A stretch of DNA of 64,000 bases from an uncultured Gammaproteobacteria bacterium. Lineage in GTDB: Bacteria > Pseudomonadota > Gammaproteobacteria > Arenicellales > Poriferihabitantaceae. Under the pieces are notes generated by a model. That model was not told the origin of the DNA. It saw only the letters and a program-made list of their open reading frames with translations, and did not search any database. The translations under genes were made by a program, and so were the position numbers. Position 1 is the stretch's first letter, and each line of letters starts with the position of its first letter. This document shows positions 27,981 to 34,809 of this stretch, in pieces. The stretch covers positions 1 through 64,000 of the forward strand of contig CALKKV010000057.1 of assembly GCA_937992195.1 (NCBI GenBank), written 5' to 3'.

Positions 27981-28069
27981 AAAAATGATACGAATAGCGG
28001 GTTATACAGTAACAACGTGACATAAATCTACATTCCCAACGGCGACAACCCATGCCTTCATAATAGAAC

Positions 28070-28090
28070 ACGGTTTTTCTTGAAAACCGT
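28070..28090. other. Hairpin in the hom upstream region
   Basis: acggtttt at 28070-28077 pairs with aaaaccgt at 28083-28090 across a 5-base loop, between hom and the divergent Mth938-like gene. There is no T-run on either strand and no leader peptide or regulatory codon run is apparent, so its role is unclear. Confidence 0.25.
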
Positions 28091-28156
28091 TGCTGAAAGT
28101 CGCACTATTTACCTCATCCATCTCCATAAACATGCTCCATACCTGCGATTAAAAAT

Positions 28157-28546
28157 ATGCAGCTAAATCTTGAAAAATCTGCCGAAAACACATTAATCCG
28201 GCGTTTTCGCGAAACTGATTCCGGTTCTGAAATCCTTGTCGGAGAAAAGACGTTTCGTTCCAGCGTCATTCTCACTCCAGCAGGTATTTCACTCTGGGAC
28301 GTCACCAGCCTGAGCGAACTAGAATCGGACGACTTTCAACAACTGGCCAATATCGATACTGAAGTGATCATACTTGGAACCGGAAAACAGATTCAGTTTC
28401 CAAATCCGGAGATAACGAAATCGCTGATAGAAAAACAAAAAGGCCTTGAGGTGATGGATACCGCAGCAGCGTGTCGCACCTACAACATCCTTTTGGCAGA
28501 TGGCCGATCAGTCTCCGCAGCACTCATTATAGACGATACAAGATAA
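28157..28546 (+). CDS. Mth938-like (NDUFAF3/AAMDC fold) protein
   Basis: A 129-residue protein of the Mth938 domain family (formerly DUF498). It shows the family beginning IRRFRETDSGSEILVGEKTF, the central VIILGTGKQIQFP and the TAAACRTYNILLADGR segment. The biochemical role is not known; eukaryotic members assist respiratory complex I assembly. In other gammaproteobacteria this gene is often near hom. It is divergent from hom and convergent with pdxJ, whose stop lies 5 bp away. Confidence 0.85.
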   Translation: MQLNLEKSAENTLIRRFRETDSGSEILVGEKTFRSSVILTPAGISLWDVTSLSELESDDFQQLANIDTEVIILGTGKQIQFPNPEITKSLIEKQKGLEVMDTAAACRTYNILLADGRSVSAALIIDDTR

Positions 28547-28551
28547 GCCAC

Positions 28552-29286
28552 TTATGTAGCTAATGCACAAATTTGTAAATATTTTCTAACCACTGATTCA
28601 ACCCCTTGATCGATGCTCTCGATAGTTAAGGCGTGACCAATCGAGACTTCCTGAATACCGCCTATTGCTAAAAAAGTCGCCAAATTTTCAAGGTCGAGAT
28701 CATGACCTGCATTGACCCCCAATCCTGCGGCAATAGCTGCGTCCTTTGCCTTGGTATAACCCGCCAACACTTCTTGCTGCGATGCTTTTCCAAAACTCTC
28801 CGCATAGGCCTCTGTATACAGCTCAATCCGGTCATAGCCAGATTTCGCTGCAGCTGCTACCTGGGAAACATCGGGATCAAGAAATAACGCCGCTCGCGTC
28901 CCTACTCCGTGAATGACCTCTAACGATTGATTCAAAACTTGCGCATTCGCGGCAACTTGCCAGCCGTGATCTGAAGTCAGCTGATCTGTGCTATCTGGTA
29001 CTAAAGTACATTGATCCGGGCGAGTTCTTTCAATCAGATCCAAAAAATCTTTCGACGGATAACCTTCGACGTTGAACTCTACGCCGTTGACAGACGACAG
29101 CAGCGAAGCCAAGTCTGCTGTGTCCTTGCGCGTAATATGCCTTTCGTCTTGCCGCGGGTGGACAGTGATACCCTGCACTCCAAGCGCTAACATCTTCTCA
29201 GCATAGTGCATTACATTGGGATAGTCTCTTCCGCGGGAGTTTCGCAGCAGGGCAATCTTGTTTAAATTTACACTTAATATCGTCAT
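28552..29286 (-). CDS. pdxJ: Pyridoxine 5'-phosphate synthase
   Basis: It condenses 1-deoxyxylulose-5-phosphate with 3-amino-2-oxopropyl phosphate to give pyridoxine phosphate. The 244 residues carry the active-site beginning SVNLNKIALLRN, the loop GITVHPRQDERHIT, FNVEGYP, CTLVPD, DRIELYTEAYA and the C-terminal GVNAGHDLDLENL and EVSIGHAL. The NKIA / HPRxDxRHI / EGYP pattern belongs to the subtype known in Bacteroidota and Xanthomonadaceae rather than the Escherichia type (NIDHIA / HLREDRRHI). It is not in the usual rnc-era-recO-pdxJ-acpS cluster. It is convergent with the Mth938-like gene and divergent from msrA. Confidence 0.95.
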   Translation of the reverse strand: MTILSVNLNKIALLRNSRGRDYPNVMHYAEKMLALGVQGITVHPRQDERHITRKDTADLASLLSSVNGVEFNVEGYPSKDFLDLIERTRPDQCTLVPDSTDQLTSDHGWQVAANAQVLNQSLEVIHGVGTRAALFLDPDVSQVAAAAKSGYDRIELYTEAYAESFGKASQQEVLAGYTKAKDAAIAAGLGVNAGHDLDLENLATFLAIGGIQEVSIGHALTIESIDQGVESVVRKYLQICALAT

Positions 29287-29376
29287 TGGCTCTCTGCTTT
29301 ATGGGAATAGACAAACTTTGACTGAAATATCACAGGAAATAGCTGATTCGGCAACAGTGCTTTATCTCAATACCCT

Positions 29377-29394
29377 CACAATTCGAAAATTGTG
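29377..29394. other. Small hairpin between pdxJ and msrA
   Basis: cacaatt and aattgtg pair across the tetraloop cgaa. No T-run follows on either strand. The gap between the divergent genes contains no other structure I can name. Confidence 0.25.
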
Positions 29395-29473
29395 CTGGAA
29401 AAACAACAAGATTGAACTTACATAGCGTTTTGGTATCCTATTTCGTAACATTTATTAATTTGCCTTCAGGATC

Positions 29474-30229
29474 ATGAAATCACCGCTTTTAATTGTAATC
29501 GCCGCTCTAGGCGTAGCGGTCGCAGTTGTATTGTTAGTTGGCATAAAGCCGGTTGACACAAATGCCTCGGTAGAAGCATCAGCTGTAAATGATACCGCCA
29601 CCCAGAATAACGAACTCTCCATTGCAACCTTGGCAGGGGGTTGCTTCTGGTGTGTTGAGTCTACTTTTGAAAAACTGCCTGGCGTGCATAAGGCCGTATC
29701 CGGATATGCCGGTGGTGTTAAAGAGAACCCCAACTATTATGACGTTGGCGGCGGCAAAACAAATCATACTGAAACAGTGCAGATTTATTACGATTCTAAT
29801 GTTATCTCCTACGCTGGGATACTTCATCACTTTTGGCGTGAAATAGATCCAACAGATAAAGATGGTCAATTCGTAGATCGGGGGAGAATGTATCGCCCGG
29901 CTGTCTTCTATCACGATGAAACGCAAAAATCGATTTTGGAAAAGTCACTTGCCGAGCTGGAACAATCAAATCGATTTAAAGAGCCACTGGCGGTTGAGGT
30001 ATTGCCCTACACAAAATTTTGGGAGGCAGAGGGTTACCATCAGGACTACTATAAAAAGAGCCCATTTCAATACAAACTTTATCGTCGTGGATCTGGCAGA
30101 GACCAATTTCTCGAAAAAGTATGGGGCGAAGAATTGCATACCCCATACCCTGAAGACCTAAAATCTGCCGGCGTTATTCCCGATAAAGACAAATTTTTAT
30201 CTTACACAAAGCCAAGCGACAGCGAATAA
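29474..30229 (+). CDS. msrA: Peptide methionine-S-sulfoxide reductase A, membrane-anchored or secreted
   Basis: It reduces the S epimer of methionine sulfoxide in proteins. The 251-residue protein has an N-terminal hydrophobic segment (IVIAALGVAVAVVLLVGI) that would export or anchor it, then the MsrA domain, with the catalytic motif GGCFWC at 55-60 and later GYAGG and EGYHQDYY. The end KPSDSE matches the linker that in MsrA-MsrB fusions leads directly to the MsrB domain (KPSDAELR...). Here a TAA interrupts at that point, and a decayed MsrB region follows in the DNA. The enzyme itself appears complete and active. Confidence 0.93.
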   Translation: MKSPLLIVIAALGVAVAVVLLVGIKPVDTNASVEASAVNDTATQNNELSIATLAGGCFWCVESTFEKLPGVHKAVSGYAGGVKENPNYYDVGGGKTNHTETVQIYYDSNVISYAGILHHFWREIDPTDKDGQFVDRGRMYRPAVFYHDETQKSILEKSLAELEQSNRFKEPLAVEVLPYTKFWEAEGYHQDYYKKSPFQYKLYRRGSGRDQFLEKVWGEELHTPYPEDLKSAGVIPDKDKFLSYTKPSDSE

Positions 30230-30635
30230 AGAGGGTCTCTGTGAGACCCAGTATCATGTAACCTAAAACGACAGAACAGAGCGCCCTTTCGTCGATAGAT
30301 AGTAGGATAAGAAAGACGATGGCATCTATGTCGACTTCGTCAGCAGCAAGCCATTTTCCCTTCACTGGACAAGTTCTACCCAGAGTCTGGTCGGTCGAGT
30401 TACACCAAGCTCCTCGATAAAAATATTTCACTACCGGCATCGACTTCAAGATTAGATTCCCTAGAACCTAGCCAGAAACGAGGATGCTGGCCCGCATCTC
30501 GATCACATTTTTGAGGATGGCCCTGCACCTACCGACTTACGTCACTATATGAACTCAGTTTCTCTTCGAGTCATCGCTAAAGCAGATATAGAAAAAGAGG
30601 GACACCGCTATCTCCACAACATGTTTAAATTTTAG
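30230..30635 (+). pseudogene. Decayed methionine sulfoxide reductase B (MsrB) domain, once fused to msrA
   Basis: The 526-bp gap after msrA holds the remains of an MsrB domain. Readable pieces in order are: QYHVT, stop, NDRTERPF (frame of 30249); DGIYVDFVSSKPFS (30318 on); LDKFYPESGRSSYTKLLDKN (30365 on, shifted by two frames); and ARNEDAGPHLDHIFEDGPAPTDLRHYMNSVSLR, reported here in part, in the first frame to a TAG at 30633. These match MsrB landmarks (QYxVTQxDGTERPF, DGIYVDVVSGEPLFS, LDKFxSGTGWPSFTKPL, DSHLGHVFDDGPxPTGLRYCINSASLRF). There are at least four in-frame stops and two frameshifts, and the catalytic cysteine (RYCIN) is replaced by methionine. From here to 30755 I see nothing else. 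Confidence 0.85.
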
Positions 30636-30755
30636 CTACGCTCATACACGTCCTTATTTCCCCTAACCAGCTGAATTTGGACTAACTGCTGGAGACCAGC
30701 GGTAACGCTTGGCATAATCACAACTTTACAACGTTTCTCCTACCGGGATTGCTGC

Positions 30756-32231
30756 ATGGAAATGTCGCCGTGGATTTCTACATTATCCGATCTGTTTTTA
30801 CTAGCTGTCGGATTGGTCGTTTTGTTGATCGGAGTGGTTTTTGTTCGAGACATTACCCAGACCAAAGACGCAGTATTACGGAACTATCCTGTTATCGGAC
30901 ATTTTCGATATATCTTAAGCACGCTTGGAGAGTTTTTTCGGCAGTATTTTTTTGCCATGGATCGTGAGGAAATGCCCTTTAACCGAGCAGAACGACAGTG
31001 GATAGAACGCGCAAGTAAGGACAAGAGCACGACAATTGCATTTGGTTCTACTCGAAATCTGGATGTAGTAGGTACTTTAATTTTTGAGAACGCAGCGTTC
31101 CCGTTACTTGAAGAAGAACATCAAAAACCAGCGACGTTAATCTATGGAGAGGGCTATTGTTCAACGCCTTATTCAACAAACTCTATTATTAATATCTCTG
31201 CGATGAGCTATGGCGCCATATCAAGGCCAGCAATTCGGGCGTTGTCAAAAGGTGCAAAAGAGGCAGGCAGCTGGATTAATACAGGAGAAGGTGGCCTATC
31301 GCCTTACCATCTTGAAGGAGGCGCAGACGTTGTATTTCAATTTGGTACCGCCAAGTATGGCGTTAGAAACGCCAACGGCGAATTGGATGATGAAAAGTTA
31401 AAAGAAATCAGCAGTCACCCGCAGGTCAAAATGACAGAGATCAAACTCTCACAGGGCGCCAAACCTGGGAAAGGCGGAATTCTACCCGCGACTAAAGTCA
31501 CCGCGGAAATCGCGGAGATTCGTGGCATTCCTGAGGGCAAGGCATCGATTTCTCCCAATAGACATCTTGATGTTGGAAATATAGACGAGCTGCTTCGATT
31601 AATCAGGCGGGTTAGAGATGTTAGCGGCAAACCAGCAGGCATTAAATTAGTAGTAGGAGGTCCCGACTGGATTGATGAGCTGTTTAAGGAAATCAAAAAT
31701 CGTGGCTTAGACTGGGCTCCGGACTTTATTACCATTGACAGCGGAGACGGTGGCACTGGCGCCGCGCCAATGACTTTGATGGATCACGTGGGTCTGCCGA
31801 TAAAAGAATCATTGCCTTTAGTTGTAAATAGTCTTATTCATCACGGATTACGTGACCGCATAAAAGTCGTCACTTCTGGCAAGCTGGTAAATCCAGCAGG
31901 CGTCGCCTGGGCATTGTGTACTGGCGCCGACTCGGTACAATCGGCTCGCGGATTTATGTTTGCCTTGGGCTGCATCCAATCGCTTCGATGCGATAAAAAC
32001 ACCTGCCCTACCGGTATCACCACCCATGACAAACGCTTGCAGCGTGGATTGAATCCAGAGGACAAAGCGGTAAAGGTAGAAAATTATATTCATCAGCTTA
32101 CTCACGCCGTTGAAATCATTTCGCACTCTTGCGGGGTCCCAGAACCCCGGGCATTAAAAAGAAAACACGTCAGACTTGTGCAAAATAACGGTCGCTCTGT
32201 TCGATTAAATATTCTACATCCTGAAACTTAA
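30756..32231 (+). CDS. FMN-binding glutamate-synthase-like membrane protein
   Basis: The 491-residue protein has one N-terminal transmembrane helix (LFLLAVGLVVLLIGVVFV) and then an FMN-binding glutamate synthase domain. Landmarks include the ISAMSYGAISRPAIRALSKGAKEAG block, NTGEGGLSPYH, IKLSQGAKPGKGG, SISPNRHLDVGN, DSGDGGTGAAP and the iron-sulfur type CDKNTCPTGI. No glutaminase domain is present, so it does not encode the large GltB. Stand-alone proteins of this sort are widespread, but the physiological substrate is unknown. It is flanked by the MsrB remnant and a convergent enolase-superfamily gene. Confidence 0.88.
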   Translation: MEMSPWISTLSDLFLLAVGLVVLLIGVVFVRDITQTKDAVLRNYPVIGHFRYILSTLGEFFRQYFFAMDREEMPFNRAERQWIERASKDKSTTIAFGSTRNLDVVGTLIFENAAFPLLEEEHQKPATLIYGEGYCSTPYSTNSIINISAMSYGAISRPAIRALSKGAKEAGSWINTGEGGLSPYHLEGGADVVFQFGTAKYGVRNANGELDDEKLKEISSHPQVKMTEIKLSQGAKPGKGGILPATKVTAEIAEIRGIPEGKASISPNRHLDVGNIDELLRLIRRVRDVSGKPAGIKLVVGGPDWIDELFKEIKNRGLDWAPDFITIDSGDGGTGAAPMTLMDHVGLPIKESLPLVVNSLIHHGLRDRIKVVTSGKLVNPAGVAWALCTGADSVQSARGFMFALGCIQSLRCDKNTCPTGITTHDKRLQRGLNPEDKAVKVENYIHQLTHAVEIISHSCGVPEPRALKRKHVRLVQNNGRSVRLNILHPET

Positions 32232-32312
32232 CTATTATTTTCAGTCACTGATTAAAGATAGCAAACACCCAATGCATTGCTCTGCTGTCTTATCAAAGAG
32301 TGAAATACGTAC

Positions 32313-33401
32313 TTAGACTGAATATTTCTCAATCATCTTTTCATTCCATTCAACACCTGACCCGGATTGGTCGTCTAACTCAGCATAGCCATTTTTAACG
32401 ATCAATGGGTTTTTAATTACCGGGTTCCACCAGTCACAATACTCCAACCAATCCGCTGTCGGCGTGACACTTAATAATTGCGCACTTAGCTCCGGCCACA
32501 AATGATTGGACATTGGCACCCGATATGCCGATGCAAGGGCAGCTGCTTCTAACCAAGCTGACACCCCCCCTATCTTCATCACATCTGGCATTACCAGATT
32601 GCTTGATTCCATTGAAAGCGAGAGCTGCATATCATCAATTCCCCACCAGTTCTCACCGCATTGGATAGGAGTACCGGTTGCCGCAGATAGTACTGCTTGA
32701 TTTTTATAATCTCTGGCACTTACCGGCTCTTCCACCCAGGTTAATCCTTCGTCATCCAGATATTGAAGTCGCCGCATTGCCTCAACCACATCAAGGGACT
32801 GGTTGTAATCGACCATAATAGCTACGCCATCACCAACCGCCTTACGCATCGACCTAATCACCTTGACGTCCTGTTCCACCGTGCTATATCCGATCTTGGC
32901 TTTCACCCCTAAAAAACCGTCAGAAGCTAATTTCTCAGCCGTCTTCGCACTTCCAGACTCGCCGTCAAACCCGACTGCTCCATACGGTTTAATGGCCTTA
33001 TTAGTACCACCGAGCAGCGTTACCAATGACAGGTTCTGACTGCGTGCCAAACAATCCCACAGCGCCATATCGATACCTGCCAGGGACATTCCAACAACAC
33101 CTTGTGTGCCCAACAGTTTGAAACGGCCGGCTAAATCGGAAGCCAGCTGTTTAGGTGCGATCACCTGCCCTTCCAGTAGTGGTCTCATATTCTCTACCAG
33201 GGTAGCAGTTGGCACCAATGCAGCCGGTGTGTATGTAAACAGCAGACCATGTCCAACTGTTCCATCACTCGCCGTGATATCAATAAACACAAGAGGTGAT
33301 TCGCTAATGACTGCGGATGCGGTGCGATGGGGCTCGGGTAACGGTACCTTCGCCGCGCGCACGTTAATCGATTGAACAGTCAGTTTCTGCATAAAGTTCA
33401 A
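32313..33401 (-). CDS. Enolase-superfamily enzyme of the mandelate racemase subgroup
   Basis: The 362 residues have a capping domain and a C-terminal (beta/alpha)7-beta barrel. Probable catalytic groups are the lysine pair in VKAKIG, Asp in VDYN, Glu in VEEP, Glu in CGENWW, an Asp in MPDVMKIGG and the His in SNHLWPE. These fit the KxK/His-Asp signature of mandelate-racemase-like enzymes, which abstract an alpha proton from carboxylate substrates. The true substrate (mandelate, sugar acid, other) cannot be inferred from sequence. The start ATG at 33401 is 12 bp after the thioesterase, so the two may be co-transcribed. Confidence 0.87.
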   Translation of the reverse strand: MNFMQKLTVQSINVRAAKVPLPEPHRTASAVISESPLVFIDITASDGTVGHGLLFTYTPAALVPTATLVENMRPLLEGQVIAPKQLASDLAGRFKLLGTQGVVGMSLAGIDMALWDCLARSQNLSLVTLLGGTNKAIKPYGAVGFDGESGSAKTAEKLASDGFLGVKAKIGYSTVEQDVKVIRSMRKAVGDGVAIMVDYNQSLDVVEAMRRLQYLDDEGLTWVEEPVSARDYKNQAVLSAATGTPIQCGENWWGIDDMQLSLSMESSNLVMPDVMKIGGVSAWLEAAALASAYRVPMSNHLWPELSAQLLSVTPTADWLEYCDWWNPVIKNPLIVKNGYAELDDQSGSGVEWNEKMIEKYSV

Positions 33402-33413
33402 TGCAACGGAATT

Positions 33414-33875
33414 CTAGTTTGACGACCTGATTAACATACAGGTCGACGTGCCATGGGCATAAAGTTTGTTATCTTCATCTCTAACGGTTCCTTCAGAAAC
33501 ACCGAGCGAACGCGAAATATTGATTAATTTTCCCTCCGCAATCAAACGCTTCCCTCGTGGTACTGGTCTCATCATCTTCACACTCAGCTCAATGGTACCA
33601 AAAGCAACACCTGCTTCCAGCATACTGTGCACCGCGCAACCTGTAACCGAATCAAGCAAAGTTGCACAAAATCCGCCATGGGTTCCATCCATCGGATTGA
33701 CATGACGTTCATCTGCGACAGCAGAAAACACAACTCGACCTTTTTCAATTACTTCAAATCGCATATTGATGACGTCCGCAATGGAGGGATGAGGTCTGTC
33801 GCCATCAACAATTTGTTGCAGCAATACCATACCACTCAAATTTTCCTGCGGTTCTAACTGATCACTCTTCTTCAT
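33414..33875 (-). CDS. PaaI-family hotdog thioesterase
   Basis: A 153-residue hotdog-fold protein with the PaaI-like core GTHGGFCATLLDSVTGCAVHSML and later GTIELSVKMMRPVPRGKRLIAEGKLI. Such enzymes hydrolyse acyl-CoA or aryl-CoA thioesters as tetramers; the preferred acyl group is not evident. It is 37 bp downstream of rlmB and 12 bp upstream of the enolase-superfamily gene on the same strand, consistent with an operon. Confidence 0.88.
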   Translation of the reverse strand: MKKSDQLEPQENLSGMVLLQQIVDGDRPHPSIADVINMRFEVIEKGRVVFSAVADERHVNPMDGTHGGFCATLLDSVTGCAVHSMLEAGVAFGTIELSVKMMRPVPRGKRLIAEGKLINISRSLGVSEGTVRDEDNKLYAHGTSTCMLIRSSN

Positions 33876-33912
33876 AACGATCTATATTTTTTATTCCACA
33901 AACATTTCTAAA

Positions 33913-34809
33913 TTAATTTAATCGCTGGCGTACTGCTTCAAACAAGATAACTCCAGTGGCTACCGATACATTTAAACTGGAAGTCTCCCCGCCCATAGGA
34001 ATACTAACCAGGTTATCACAACGTTCTCGGGTTAATCGACGTAACCCCTTTCCCTCCGCACCCATGACGATAGCTGTGCTAGCGGTCAAATTGGTTTGAT
34101 AGATCATCATTTGCGCTTCATCTGCTGTTCCAGTTATCCAAATACCCCTTTCTTTCAGCGCATCCATCACTCTGACCAGGTTAGTTACGTAAAAAACTGG
34201 CATGCTATCAGCAGCACCTGCTGCAACGCGACGGACGACTTCTGTTACGGGAGCAGAACCATCTTTTGGCAAGATTACCGCATTCACACCCGCCCCTTCC
34301 GCAGATCGCAGACACGCCCCCAAATTGTGCGGGTCTTGTATCCGATCAAGTATCAATAGTAAGGGCGTCTTATCTACCTGATCCAGCCGATCAAGTAAAT
34401 CAAACAGTTCCTCCTGTTGCCGTGGTCTGGCCAGCCGAACCAAGGCAACAACGCCCTGGTGCCGAGCATCTCCAGCGGATTCGTCTAACACCTCACGATT
34501 AGCGCTGTGCGTCTGTATTTGGTTTTGTTTCGCCATGTCCAGTAACTTCTGGACCCGTTGATCCGTTCGGGAAAGATCAAACCAGACCCCCAATACGTCT
34601 TGCGGCCTCTGCCCTAATACTGATTCAACGGCATGAAAACCGCAGATCCGCTCGGCATTGGATGCAGCAATTTTTTGCCCGCCACTTCCACCACTCGCGG
34701 ACCTCGAATCCTGCTTACTGCTTTGGTTTTGGTGATTTCGCAGGTTTTTTTGTGCTGCCTTTCTTTCGCGCTTTTCGTTTTGAGGTGCTTTGTTTTTTCT
34801 TGCTGCCAC
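33913..34809 (-). CDS. rlmB: 23S rRNA (guanosine-2'-O-)-methyltransferase RlmB
   Basis: A SpoU-class knotted methyltransferase that modifies G2251 of 23S rRNA. The 298 residues have an N-terminal basic extension of about 50 residues, a substrate-binding domain starting at ICGFHAVESVLGQRP, and the SPOUT core with QDPHNLGACLRSAEGAGVNA, IVMGAEGKGLR and SIPMGGETSSLNVSVATGV. The ATG at 34809 lies 95 bp within the 3' end of rnr. No ATG, GTG or TTG is available between the rnr stop and the conserved domain, so this overlapping start seems right. Basic residues in the extension probably aid rRNA binding. Confidence 0.95.
   Translation of the reverse strand: MAARKNKAPQNEKRERKAAQKNLRNHQNQSSKQDSRSASGGSGGQKIAASNAERICGFHAVESVLGQRPQDVLGVWFDLSRTDQRVQKLLDMAKQNQIQTHSANREVLDESAGDARHQGVVALVRLARPRQQEELFDLLDRLDQVDKTPLLLILDRIQDPHNLGACLRSAEGAGVNAVILPKDGSAPVTEVVRRVAAGAADSMPVFYVTNLVRVMDALKERGIWITGTADEAQMMIYQTNLTASTAIVMGAEGKGLRRLTRERCDNLVSIPMGGETSSLNVSVATGVILFEAVRQRLN

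Noticed and set aside
30174..30449. 91-residue minus-strand frame over the msrA end and MsrB relic
   Set aside because: It is antisense to readable MsrA and MsrB sequence, which explains the DNA better.
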